64,000 nucleotides of DNA. Origin: Streptomyces sp. A0958. Lineage in GTDB: Bacteria > Actinomycetota > Actinomycetes > Streptomycetales > Streptomycetaceae. The DNA lies in NCBI RefSeq assembly GCF_004795035.1, contig NZ_SSBK01000027.1, positions 27,170-91,169 of the forward strand. Direction: 5' to 3'. Of this stretch, positions 16,647 through 24,825 are shown piece by piece. The first letter of the stretch is position 1. Each line of letters begins with the position of its first letter. Both the position numbers and the translations under genes were made by a program. Under the pieces are notes generated by a model, which saw only the letters and a program-made list of their open reading frames with translations, ran no database searches and was not told the origin of the DNA.

Positions 16647-17369
16647 ATGGCCCGCCTGACGTCGCTCAACGTGATCTCGGCGCAGGAGCACCTGCGCGAC
16701 CAGGTGGCGCACGCGCTGCGGGCGGCGCTCATCTCGGGCGAACTGCAGCCCGGCACGGTCTACTCGGCGCCCGCGCTCGCCGCCGAGTTCGGTGTCTCCG
16801 CGACCCCCGTCCGTGAGGCGATGCTCGACCTGGCCCGTGAGGGCCTGGTCGAGGCCGTCCGCAACAAGGGCTTCCGCATCACCGAGCTGACCGAGCAGGA
16901 CCTCGACGACTTCACCGAGTTGCGCGCGATGATCGAGGTCCCCACCGTCGGCCGGATCGCGCGGATGGGCCTGACACGCGAGCTGGAGGCGTTGCGGCCC
17001 GTCGCGCTGGAGATCGTCGAGGCGGCGCGCCGGCACGACATCCTGGGCTACCTGGAGGCCGATCGGCGCTTCCACCTCGCCCTGCTGGGGCTGGCCGGCA
17101 ACCGCCGGCTGGTCGAGCAGGTCGGTGAACTGCGCAAGCGCTCCCGCCTCTTCGGGCTGAACCGCCTCGCCAAGTCCGGGCAGTTGACCGCGTCGGCCGA
17201 GGAGCACGTACAGCTGCTCGACCTGGTGGTCGCCGGCGATGTCGAGGGCGCCGAGGCGTGCATGCTCGCTCATATGTCACATGTCCGCTCCCTGTGGGCC
17301 GGCGGCGGCGAGGGCGCACCCGGCCGGCTCCAGGTCGAACCGGCGACGTCCCCGGCCGGCCAGGCATAG
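16647..17369 (+). CDS. GntR-family regulator (FCD type) of hydroxyproline/collagen genes
   Basis: 240 residues from ATG 16647 (TGGAGGA upstream). The N-terminal winged helix reads LRAALISGELQPGTVYSAPALAAEFGVSATPVREAMLDLAREGLVEAVRNKGFRI. The C-terminal FCD all-helical domain carries the metal-binding pattern D-x-x-FH...H (EADRRFHLALLGLAGN; EEHVQLLDLV). FadR-type regulators bind an organic acid and lose DNA affinity. Position at the end of the operon and the clustered ATGTGACAT palindromes suggest it represses this block and itself. It ends in HMSHVRS, whose codons contain a further palindrome copy. Confidence 0.85.
   Translation: MARLTSLNVISAQEHLRDQVAHALRAALISGELQPGTVYSAPALAAEFGVSATPVREAMLDLAREGLVEAVRNKGFRITELTEQDLDDFTELRAMIEVPTVGRIARMGLTRELEALRPVALEIVEAARRHDILGYLEADRRFHLALLGLAGNRRLVEQVGELRKRSRLFGLNRLAKSGQLTASAEEHVQLLDLVVAGDVEGAEACMLAHMSHVRSLWAGGGEGAPGRLQVEPATSPAGQA
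17274..17282. promoter_or_regulatory. Candidate GntR operator inside the regulator gene (ATGTCACAT)
   Basis: Complement of the same palindrome, inside the last 100 nt of the GntR gene and about 560 nt upstream of the collagenase start. It could be an auxiliary site for looping with 17683, or a codon coincidence (His-Met-Ser-His). Confidence 0.35.
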
Positions 17370-17538
17370 AGCAGTCCCCGCCCGAGACGACCCTGGCGGC
17401 CCGCGTGACCCCGGGGGCCTGAGCGACCCCGGCGGCCTGAGTCAGCTCCGGCAGCCCGGGCCTTAGGCCCTGCGGCCTCGGCTTACGACTCACTGCTTAC
17501 GCCTCACTGCTCACTGCCTGCGACTCACGGCTTTCCGC

Positions 17539-17574
17539 TCACGGGCCCGCGTCCACTCGGACGCGGGCCCGTGA
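17539..17574 (+). terminator. Strong hairpin after the GntR gene
   Basis: Sixteen perfect base pairs (17539-17554 with 17559-17574) around a 4-nt loop. The 170 nt between the GntR stop and this hairpin carry only short repeats of the type GACCCCGGCGGCCTGA and CTTACGACTCACTG and no gene. It separates the operon from the collagenase promoter region. Confidence 0.75.
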
Positions 17575-17680
17575 GCCGTGCGTCGGCGCGTCAACCCTGC
17601 TCGAACAGGCGAGAAGCAAGCAGGGCGAAAGCAACGGGAGTTGGCGCTCGGATGAATGTGCGCCCAGCGCCTTCCTAAGA

Positions 17681-17693
17681 ACATGTGACATGT
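17681..17693. promoter_or_regulatory. Candidate GntR operator ACATGTGACATGT upstream of collagenase
   Basis: The longest form of the palindrome (13 bp, perfect around the central G), 149 nt upstream of the collagenase start, followed by CCATTGTACAG. It links collagenase expression to the hydroxyproline regulator. Confidence 0.55.
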
Positions 17694-17842
17694 GCCATTG
17701 TACAGACGGTCGCATCTGAGGTCGTGTCCATGCCAGACCGTTCCGGTCATCCCCGTCCGGTCATCCCCGTCCGGCCTCACCGCGCACCATCCCCCACGGC
17801 CGCGCAGCGTCGCGCGGCCACCACACCGCTGGGAGGCGGCAC

Positions 17843-20284
17843 GTGAAGAACCGTACGGTCCGACAGAGATTCACCGGACTAACCACCGCGGCCCTGGCGG
17901 CCTGCCTGGGCGTCGGCATGCTCGCCGCACCGGGCCGCGCCGCCGAGCCCCGGCCCTCCGCCCCGGCTGCCGCGAGCGCGACCGCCTTCGCGCACCGGGC
18001 GGCCGGCGCGGAAACCCCCGAGCCCGGCGGTCCCGCCGCTCAGGCCCTCACCGCGCCCGTCCAGGACGCCGCCCACCTGGGCGACAATGCCCTGAGCCCC
18101 GCCGACCGGGCCCCGCTCAGCGCCTCCAAGGACGCGCTGAAACGCGACTACGACGACCCGCACGCCGCCGCACCGAGCCACCCCGCCCCCTCGATGAAGG
18201 CGAAGGCCCGCGCCACGGCGAAGTCGGCGAAGTCGGCGAAGTCGGCGAAGGGTGACGCATCAGCCACCTCCGCCACAGCCTCCGCGGCCGCCGCCTGCTC
18301 CGTCGCCGACTTCACCAGCCGTACCGGCAGCGCCCTCGTCCAGCAGATCAAGTCGTCGACCACCGACTGCGTCAACACCCTGTTCGCCGTCAAGGGCAAC
18401 GACGGCTACCTCGCCTTCCGCGAGGCGCAGATGGTCAGCGTCGCCAACGCCCTGCGCGACGGATCGGCCGCCTACCCCGGCGACAGCAGCACCGGCATGC
18501 CGCAGCTGGTGCTCTTCCTGCGGGCCGGCTACTACGTGCAGTACTACGACCCCGGCACCGTCGGCAGCTACGGGGCGCCGCTGCGCACCGCCATCCAGGG
18601 CGGCCTGGACGCCTTCTTCGCCTCGGCGCACTCCCGTGACGTCACCGACGCCAACGGCGAGACCCTGGCCGAGGCCGTCACCCTCATCGACAGCGCCGAG
18701 CAGAACGCCCGCTACCTGTCCGTCGTGAAGCGGCTGCTGGCCGGCTACAACTCCTCGTACAACAGCTCCTGGTACATGCTCAACGCGGTCAACAACGTCT
18801 ACACCGTGACCTTCCGGGGCCACCAGCTGCCCGCGTTCGTCAGCGCCGTCGAGGCCGATCCGAGCCTGCTCGACGCGCTCGCCGGCTTCGCCCGCGACCA
18901 CCTCGACCTGCTGGGCACGGACCAGTCGTACCTGACCTCCAACGCCGGCCGCGAACTCGCGCGCTTCCTCCAGGAGGACAAGCTGCGGCCCAAGGCACGG
19001 CCGCTGGTCACCGACCTCCTCGGCCGCAGCTCCCTGACGGGGCGCACCGCGCCGCTGTGGGTCGGTCTCGCGGAGATGACCGACTACTACGACGGCGCCA
19101 ACTGCTCCGCGTACGGCACCTGCGACCTGGCCGCACGCCTCAAGAGCGCCGTCCTGCCGGTCTCGTACACGTGCAGTGACAGTATCCGCATCCTCGCCCA
19201 GCAGATGTCGTCGGCCGACCTGACGAAGGCATGCACCAGCCTGCGCGGCCAGGACGCCTACTTCCACCAGGTGGCCAAGGACAACGGGCCCGTCGCCAAC
19301 GACCACAACACCACCATCGAGGTGGTCGTCTTCGACTCCAGCACCGACTACCAGACCTACGCCGGAGCCATCTACGGCATCGACACCAACAACGGCGGCA
19401 TGTACCTGGAGGGCGACCCGGCGGCGGCCGGCAACCAGCCGCGGTTCATCGCCTACGAGGCCGAGTGGGTCCGGCCCGACTTCCAGATATGGAACCTCAA
19501 CCACGAGTACACGCACTACCTCGACGGCCGGTTCGACATGGCGGGCGACTTCGACGCCGGTGTCACCATCCCGACCATCTGGTGGATCGAGGGCTTCGCG
19601 GAGTACGTCTCCTACTCCTACCGCGGTGTCACCTACGACGACGCCGTCACCCAGGCCGCCGCGCACACCTACACCCTGCGCACGCTGTTCGACACCACCT
19701 ACGAGAACGCCGACCAGACCCGTATCTACAACTGGGGCTATCTGGCCGTCCGTTACATGCTCCAGTCGCACCGCGCCGACGTGGACAAGCTCCTGGGCCT
19801 CTACCGCGCCGGTGACTGGAGCGGCGCCCGCACCCTGCTCACCTCCACCATCGGCAGCCGCTACGACTCCGACTGGAACACCTGGCTGACGGCGTGCGCG
19901 GCAGGCAACTGCGGCTCCATCACCAACCCGCCCACCGACCCCACCGACCCCGCCACCCAGTGCACCGGCGCCGACGTCCGCGAGCTCGGCCAGGACTGCG
20001 CCCGGGACGGCCAGCAGGCCACCCGGGGCAACTACGCCTACCTCTACGTCTACATACCCGCCGGCACCGACCGGTTGACGATCACCACCAGCGGCGGCAC
20101 GGGCGACGCCGACCTCTACTACAGCGCCAACGGCTGGGCGACCACCGGCTCGTACACCGCCCGGGCCACCGGCAGCGGCAACGCGCACACGCTCACGGTC
20201 GACCACCCGGCGGCAGGCGCCCACTACATCAGCCTGTACGCCGTGCAGGACTTCGGCCGAGTGAGGGTAGCCACGCGGTACTGA
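17843..20284 (+). CDS. Secreted M9-family collagenase
   Basis: 813 residues from GTG-ATG-adjacent start GTG 17843. A signal peptide (KNRTVRQRF, hydrophobic core, cleavage near PGRA-AEP) is followed by an Ala/Pro-rich pro-region with three KSA repeats. The gluzincin motif HEYTH is at 554-558 in WNLNHEYTHYLDGRF, and the downstream ligand is Glu583 in WWIEGFAEYVSY, as in microbial collagenases. A PPC-type domain ends the protein (TDRLTITTSGGTGDADLYY...AAGAHYISLYAVQDFGRV). It cuts triple-helical collagen outside the cell. Next to the hydroxyproline operon this makes a collagen-to-alpha-ketoglutarate pathway. Confidence 0.92.
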   Translation: MKNRTVRQRFTGLTTAALAACLGVGMLAAPGRAAEPRPSAPAAASATAFAHRAAGAETPEPGGPAAQALTAPVQDAAHLGDNALSPADRAPLSASKDALKRDYDDPHAAAPSHPAPSMKAKARATAKSAKSAKSAKGDASATSATASAAAACSVADFTSRTGSALVQQIKSSTTDCVNTLFAVKGNDGYLAFREAQMVSVANALRDGSAAYPGDSSTGMPQLVLFLRAGYYVQYYDPGTVGSYGAPLRTAIQGGLDAFFASAHSRDVTDANGETLAEAVTLIDSAEQNARYLSVVKRLLAGYNSSYNSSWYMLNAVNNVYTVTFRGHQLPAFVSAVEADPSLLDALAGFARDHLDLLGTDQSYLTSNAGRELARFLQEDKLRPKARPLVTDLLGRSSLTGRTAPLWVGLAEMTDYYDGANCSAYGTCDLAARLKSAVLPVSYTCSDSIRILAQQMSSADLTKACTSLRGQDAYFHQVAKDNGPVANDHNTTIEVVVFDSSTDYQTYAGAIYGIDTNNGGMYLEGDPAAAGNQPRFIAYEAEWVRPDFQIWNLNHEYTHYLDGRFDMAGDFDAGVTIPTIWWIEGFAEYVSYSYRGVTYDDAVTQAAAHTYTLRTLFDTTYENADQTRIYNWGYLAVRYMLQSHRADVDKLLGLYRAGDWSGARTLLTSTIGSRYDSDWNTWLTACAAGNCGSITNPPTDPTDPATQCTGADVRELGQDCARDGQQATRGNYAYLYVYIPAGTDRLTITTSGGTGDADLYYSANGWATTGSYTARATGSGNAHTLTVDHPAAGAHYISLYAVQDFGRVRVATRY

Positions 20285-20320
20285 CCCGGCAGGACGGCAC
20301 GGCCCCGCGGCGGGCACGTC

Positions 20321-20380
20321 TCAGAGCAGACGCAGTGTGCTCAGAGCAGATGCAGTGTGCTCAGAGCAGATGCAGTGTGC
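20321..20380. repeat. Three tandem 20-bp units at the barstar 3' end
   Basis: TCAGAGCAGAYGCAGTGTGC occurs at 20321-20340, 20341-20360 and 20361-20380 (first unit has C for Y, the others T). The third copy is the last 20 nt of the barstar gene including its stop codon, so the coding end was triplicated into the downstream region. Confidence 0.9.
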
Positions 20381-20750
20381 CCGGCCGCGTCCGGTCCCGG
20401 ATGATCTCCACCAGCCGGTCGAAGAGGGTCGGACCGAGCCCCAGAGCCGCCTGCGCGGATTCCTCGCGCAGGCGGCTCCGGTTGCTCTCATCGGCGCGGC
20501 CGGCCAGCCGGTCCAGGTACCGGGCGGTCTCCTCGTGCCCCAGCGCACGGGCCGACAGGGCGTGGTCGCGCCACTCGATGACGTAGTCGTTGTCGTCCGG
20601 CGTGCCCATACCGCCGCTCAGGCAGTCCGCGAAGGCGTCGAGATTCCGGCCGAAGTAGCCGCCCGGCCCGTTCAGCGCCTCACCGATCACGGTCCAGAAG
20701 CTCTCCGGGCCGGTGACCCGGGAACCCTCGATCACATAGGTCACGGTCAT
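20361..20750 (-). CDS. Barstar family ribonuclease inhibitor
   Basis: 129 residues from ATG 20750. YVIEGSRVTGPESFWTVIGEALNGPGGYFGRNLDAFADCLSGGMG is the barstar fold signature: a short strand, a helix, then GYFGRNLDAFADCL, whose helix with Asp residues plugs the RNase active site. The upstream gene on the same strand is an RNase Sa homologue, a class known to be inhibited by barstar. It is cytoplasmic and protects the producer before secretion. The stop codon lies in the third of three tandem 20-bp repeats. Confidence 0.9.
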   Translation of the reverse strand: MTVTYVIEGSRVTGPESFWTVIGEALNGPGGYFGRNLDAFADCLSGGMGTPDDNDYVIEWRDHALSARALGHEETARYLDRLAGRADESNRSRLREESAQAALGLGPTLFDRLVEIIRDRTRPGTLHLL

Positions 20751-20780
20751 GGGGCGAGCGTACAAGCCGGGCGGTCCGGT

Positions 20781-20816
20781 GGTCCGCGCCGCAGGTGGGG
20801 GACTGCGGCGCGGACC
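20781..20816 (-). terminator. Hairpin between RNase and barstar genes
   Basis: Fourteen perfect base pairs (20781-20794 with 20803-20816) and an 8-nt loop, 17 nt after the RNase stop and 30 nt before the barstar start. It would cut off or attenuate transcription from the RNase gene into barstar. Confidence 0.7.
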
Positions 20817-20832
20817 GGACCGGGGGAAGGGG

Positions 20833-21231
20833 TCAGCAGTCGTGGTCGACCAGGTCGAACGTCTCGTAGTGGTCGGCGGTGTAGTAGTCCTCCTGGCTCT
20901 CCTCACCCGTGACGATGCGCCGCGCGCCGCGTGTCGAGGAGCCGGGGGTGACCACGGTGTACTCGTGGTAGTAGCCGGTGCCCTGCGAGGGCAGCACGCC
21001 CTCGCGGTTCTGGAAGACGGTGCCGTCCTGGTCGTACGGGAACGGCCCGCCGGCGTCGATGAGGTCGAGGGTGTCGTGGGCCTGGGAGGGCAGGGCCGAA
21101 TAGCAGACGCTGCCGACCGAGGTGGCCGAGGCGGTGGCGGTCGCCGTGAGGGGGCCGCCGACGAAGAGAGCGGACAGGAGGGCGGCCGTGCCGCCGAGCG
21201 TGGTGATCCGTGGGGGGATTCGCATACTCAT
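20833..21231 (-). CDS. Secreted guanyl-specific ribonuclease, RNase Sa family
   Basis: 132 residues from ATG 21231 (ATG 21234 or 21225 also possible). Signal peptide, then a mature domain very close to Streptomyces aureofaciens RNase Sa: VCYSALPSQAHDTLDLIDAGGPFPY, QDGTVFQNREGVLP, YYHEYTVVTPG, TRGARRIVTGE, EDYYTADHYETF, terminal Cys. Catalytic Glu (YHEY), Arg (RGARR) and His (ADHY) and the disulfide pair are all present. It cleaves RNA after guanosine outside the cell. The barstar gene follows on the same strand. Confidence 0.93.
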   Translation of the reverse strand: MSMRIPPRITTLGGTAALLSALFVGGPLTATATASATSVGSVCYSALPSQAHDTLDLIDAGGPFPYDQDGTVFQNREGVLPSQGTGYYHEYTVVTPGSSTRGARRIVTGEESQEDYYTADHYETFDLVDHDC

Positions 21232-21378
21232 CATGATGACGCGCGTAGACACCGCCGCGTCAACGCCAACTGGGGTGAAATTTTCGATAGTTGACCGAGG
21301 AGACGGAACACATCCCTCTCCCGGGGGCGGTGCGGTGCCACGGAGGTGCGGCGCTCGAACGACAGTCCGGGGTAAGAC

Positions 21379-21969
21379 TCAGGGGCTGACGGAACGCCAG
21401 ATGTGGTACGGGACCGTGCGGGCGGCCTCCTCGATGTCGATGTCCCCGACGGAGAGCCAGCGGCGCGCGATGCCGGTCACCGGGCCCAGGATCAGCGACT
21501 CCAGGACGGGCAGCGGGAGCGCGACGAGCTCGCCCGACTGCTGGTGGGCGTGGAGCCAGGCCGCGAGCGGGGCGAGCCGGGCCTCCTGGGCGCCGCGGAT
21601 CTGCCGGGCGTGCTCGGTGATCTCGCGGTCGGCGGTGACCGAGTGCATGAGCCGGGCCGCGTCCGGGTGCTCCTGTACGAAGCGGAGGTAGGCCCGGGTC
21701 ACCGCGTGGACGCCGCCGCGCGCGTCCTCCACCTTCTCCAGGGCGCCGGCCAGCTCTTCGAGGAGGCGGCCGAGCCAGGACTGGGCGAGAGCGAGCGCGA
21801 CGCCCTGAAGGCTGCCGAAGTGGTGGTAGATGCTTCCCGCGCTCACCCCGCTGGCCGAGGTGATCGCGCCCAGTGTGAGGCCGTCCTCGCCCCGGGACGC
21901 GTACAGCTCCAGGGCGTGTTCGAGTACCTGGGCGGCCGTGGCCTCACCGCGTTGTTGCTTCGGACTCAT
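21379..21969 (-). CDS. TetR-family transcriptional regulator
   Basis: 196 residues. The N-terminal HTH (LEHALELYASRGEDGLTLGAITSASGVSAGSIYHHFGSLQGVALALAQ) is a standard TetR domain. The C-terminus (helices to IARRWLSVGDIDIEEAARTVPYHIWRSV) is the ligand/dimer domain. It diverges from the kinase gene and may control itself or neighbours. No ligand can be guessed. Confidence 0.88.
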   Translation of the reverse strand: MSPKQQRGEATAAQVLEHALELYASRGEDGLTLGAITSASGVSAGSIYHHFGSLQGVALALAQSWLGRLLEELAGALEKVEDARGGVHAVTRAYLRFVQEHPDAARLMHSVTADREITEHARQIRGAQEARLAPLAAWLHAHQQSGELVALPLPVLESLILGPVTGIARRWLSVGDIDIEEAARTVPYHIWRSVSP

Positions 21970-22190
21970 CGACGCCGCCCCAGCTTTCGGAAGTGGTGGC
22001 TCCTCATGGTGCCGCCGGGGACAGGGTAGAAGAAAGTTCTGGAATTTTTTCCGGAAGTTGTTCCAATTGGCGCCCGTTCTGCTTCACACTGAACGATCGG
22101 CGCGTCAAGTCGCGGCCGTACATGGGGATTTCAGCTGACGGAGGCGGTCCCGGGGGACCGCTGTTCGGGACATACGGGGAGCGCTCGAAC

Positions 22191-24251
22191 ATGACCGGCG
22201 TGAACAACGACGACCACGTGGACGACGAGGACTACCTCGACGGCGGCATCAAGCCGCTGACGTCGACGGACCCTGCGCGCACCGGGCCCTACCTGCTGCT
22301 CGGCAGGCTCGGCGCGGGCGGCATGGGCCGGGTCTACCTCGCCCGCTCCGACGGCGGCCGTACGGTGGCGGTCAAGGTGGTGCACGCGGAGCACGTCGCG
22401 GACCCGCAGTTCAGGGCCCGCTTCCGCCGCGAGGTCGAAGCGGCCGGGCGCGTCGGCGAGCGCTACACCGCGCCGGTCGGCCGCGAGGTCGAAGCGGCCG
22501 GGCGCGTCGGCGAGCGCTACACCGCGCCGGTCCTGGACTCGGCGCCGGACGCCGAGTTCCCCTGGGTGGCCACGGGGTACGTGCCCGGCCTCTCCCTGGA
22601 GCAGGTCGTCCGGGGCCATGGCGCGCTGCCCGTCGCCTCCGTGCTGGCCCTGGCCACCGGGCTCCTGCGCGCGCTGAAGGACATCCACGAGGCGGGCATC
22701 GTCCACCGCGACCTCAAGCCCTCCAACGTGATGCTCACGATCGAGGGCCCCAAGGTCATCGACTTCGGCATCGCCCGCGCCGTCGGGACCTCCGTCGAGT
22801 CCCTGCTCACCAGCACCGGCATGATGATCGGCTCGCCCGGCTTCATGGCCCCGGAGCAGATCCGCGGGGAGAGCGCGGGCCCGAAGAGCGACGTGTTCAC
22901 CCTCGGCTGCGTGCTGACGTACGCGGCGACCGGCACGCTCCCGTTCGGCCACGGGGTGAGCAACCAGCACGCGGTGATGTACAACATCGTCGAGGCCGCA
23001 CCCGAACTCGGCCGGGTCCGCGACCAGGGCCTGCGCGCCCTGATCGAGCGCCTGCTGGCCAAGCGGGTGGACGACCGGCCCTCAGTGGACGAGCTCCTGG
23101 CCGAGCCGGAGCGCGAGGCCGGCCCCGTGGCCTCCACGTGGCTGCCGGCCGCCGTGGTGAGCCACCTGGCACGCCAGTCGGCACAGCTGCTCGACGCGGA
23201 GGCGAAGCCCATGCGGCAGGAGGCCGACCGCGCCACGGTCGACCTCCGGCCGGAGCCCCCCGTGGCGCCGGCGACCCCCGTGGCGGTTGGGGAGGGCGAG
23301 CGGACGGCGGAGAAGCCGAAGCGGGAGAGGCGCCGCCCGTGGGTGGTCGCCGTCCCCCTGGTGGTGGTCCTGGCCGGGGGTGGCGGCACGCTGGTTGTGC
23401 TCCAGCCGTTCAGCCACGAGGGCGGGGCGCACGCGGCGGCTCCGCCCGTCGGGGCGACGAGCCCGTCCACCACGTCGGCGGCGCCGTCGGAGGACGGCAG
23501 CGCGTCCCCGGCCGGCGCCAAGAGCCCGCAGGCCTCCCCCGGCAAGTCGAAGAAGGCCAAGGACGGCAAGGACGGCAAGGACGGGGAGAAGGGCGAGGAC
23601 GGGGAGAAGGGCGAGGACGGTCGCGACGCCGGCAGCCCGGGCGGCGGTTCGGGGTCCTCCGGTGGCGGTGGCGGGGGCACGTCCTCCGCAGGCGGCTCCG
23701 GCTCCGGCGGCTCGTCCTCGGGCGGTGGCAGCAGTGCGAGCGGCGGGAGCAAGAGCAGCGGCGGGGGCAGCTCGACCACCAGCGGCGGGAGTTCGGGCGG
23801 CAGCACGTCCGGCGGTTCCACGGGCGGTGCGAGCAGCGGGGGCTCAGGCGGCGGGGGTTCGAGCAGCGGGGGTGCGAGCAGCACATCGGGCGGCTCCTCC
23901 GGCGGCTCCTCCGGCGGATCGGGCGGCGGCAGCACGGTCCCGGCGTCGTTCGCGGGCACCTGGAAGTACGGCGAGTTGTTCAACGTGGGCCAGCCGGAGT
24001 CCATCACCATCACCGCGGCCGGCACGGTGCGCATCTCCGGCTTCCCCTACAGCACTTGTTCGTACGAGGCCAAGGTGACGTCCAAGGCGAACAACAACAG
24101 CCGCATCAACGTCAGCGCCGCCAAGCTGGTCGGAGCCGCCAACCCCATGTGCTCCACCCTCGGCGCGTCCTACTTCACCCTCAACGGCAGCGGCATCCAG
24201 CACAACGTCGGCGCGGCCGCGGGCGACGGCTACTACTACAAGCGGGCCTGA
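22191..24251 (+). CDS. Membrane Ser/Thr protein kinase with duplicated N-lobe segment
   Basis: 686 residues from ATG 22191 (GGGGAG upstream). Kinase motifs: Gly-rich LGAGGMGRVY, Lys62 in VAVKVV, HRDLKPSN with Asp174, and DFG with Asp191. The segment REVEAAGRVGERYTAPV, around the alphaC helix and its Glu, occurs twice (residues 80-97 and 98-115). One TM helix sits near 384-405. The extracellular part has a Gly-x-y run (GKDGKDGEKGEDGEKGED, from about 459), a long Ser/Gly linker and a 100-residue C-terminal domain with two Cys that I do not recognise. It resembles Streptomyces PknB-like sensors. The insert may shift or abolish activity. Confidence 0.88.
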   Translation: MTGVNNDDHVDDEDYLDGGIKPLTSTDPARTGPYLLLGRLGAGGMGRVYLARSDGGRTVAVKVVHAEHVADPQFRARFRREVEAAGRVGERYTAPVGREVEAAGRVGERYTAPVLDSAPDAEFPWVATGYVPGLSLEQVVRGHGALPVASVLALATGLLRALKDIHEAGIVHRDLKPSNVMLTIEGPKVIDFGIARAVGTSVESLLTSTGMMIGSPGFMAPEQIRGESAGPKSDVFTLGCVLTYAATGTLPFGHGVSNQHAVMYNIVEAAPELGRVRDQGLRALIERLLAKRVDDRPSVDELLAEPEREAGPVASTWLPAAVVSHLARQSAQLLDAEAKPMRQEADRATVDLRPEPPVAPATPVAVGEGERTAEKPKRERRRPWVVAVPLVVVLAGGGGTLVVLQPFSHEGGAHAAAPPVGATSPSTTSAAPSEDGSASPAGAKSPQASPGKSKKAKDGKDGKDGEKGEDGEKGEDGRDAGSPGGGSGSSGGGGGGTSSAGGSGSGGSSSGGGSSASGGSKSSGGGSSTTSGGSSGGSTSGGSTGGASSGGSGGGGSSSGGASSTSGGSSGGSSGGSGGGSTVPASFAGTWKYGELFNVGQPESITITAAGTVRISGFPYSTCSYEAKVTSKANNNSRINVSAAKLVGAANPMCSTLGASYFTLNGSGIQHNVGAAAGDGYYYKRA
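22426..22532 (+). repeat. Perfect 53-bp direct repeat with 54-nt period in the kinase gene
   Basis: 22426-22478 is repeated without change at 22480-22532. The period of 54 nt adds exactly 18 codons and keeps the frame. Lack of divergence means the duplication is recent or is an assembly artefact. Confidence 0.92.
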
Positions 24252-24347
24252 GCCGCGCCGGATTCCCTCCGGTCCGCAGGGCTCCGCAAGCGTGACAGCC
24301 CGTAGGCGGGGCATGCATTGCGTGAGCACCTTTGAGACTGGGGGCGA

Positions 24348-24773
24348 ATGACCGTGTGGGCGGGGGAAACGATGGAGCGTCACGAAGTGGCCCGGATGCA
24401 CCGCAGAGTGTGCCGGTCCGATCTGGCAGCCGTGGGTGAAGTGCGTGGAGCGGTGCGGGAGTTACTGCGCTACCGGTGGAAGGAGGAGCCGGCGCAGGTG
24501 GCCGAGCTGCTGCTCAGCGAGCTGGTGACCAACGCCCTGGTGCACACGGACGACGGCGCGGTCGTCGCCGTGAGCGTGGCTCCCCGGCGCCTGCGCGTCG
24601 AGGTGCGGGACTTCGTCACCGGCATGCCTCCCGAGTCGCACGTACCGCCCGCCGACGACGGTACGCACGGCAGGGGGCTGATCCTGGTGGAGAGCCTTGC
24701 CGACTCCTGGGGGGTCAGGCCGCACGCCCTGGGCAAGGTGGTCTGGTTCGAACTGGACGGCGAACGGCCCTGA
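24348..24773 (+). CDS. HATPase-type ATP-binding protein (RsbW/anti-sigma-like)
   Basis: 141 residues from ATG 24348. The GHKL fold is shown by SELVTNALVHTD (N box), VEVRDF (G1 region) and GTHGRGLILVESLADSWGV (G2/ATP-lid). Such small single-domain proteins in Streptomyces act as anti-sigma-factor kinases or orphan regulators. No sigma factor or anti-anti-sigma gene is near, so the partner is unknown. A strong hairpin overlaps its stop codon. Confidence 0.85.
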   Translation: MTVWAGETMERHEVARMHRRVCRSDLAAVGEVRGAVRELLRYRWKEEPAQVAELLLSELVTNALVHTDDGAVVAVSVAPRRLRVEVRDFVTGMPPESHVPPADDGTHGRGLILVESLADSWGVRPHALGKVVWFELDGERP

Positions 24774-24800
24774 CGGTCCGGGAAGGACCGCCAGGGCCGT
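24764..24800. terminator. Bidirectional hairpin between convergent genes
   Basis: Sixteen-bp stem (24764-24779 with 24785-24800) with one mismatch and a 5-nt loop, overlapping the stop codon of the ATP-binding gene and 26 nt from the end of the convergent DUF2637 gene. Confidence 0.7.
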
Positions 24801-24825
24801 TTCTGCGAAACCGCCGTCCTGCCTG

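Noticed and set aside
13311..17273. 1320-residue minus-strand open frame
   Set aside because: Antisense shadow of the hydroxyproline operon and GntR genes, whose plus-strand products carry full family motifs.
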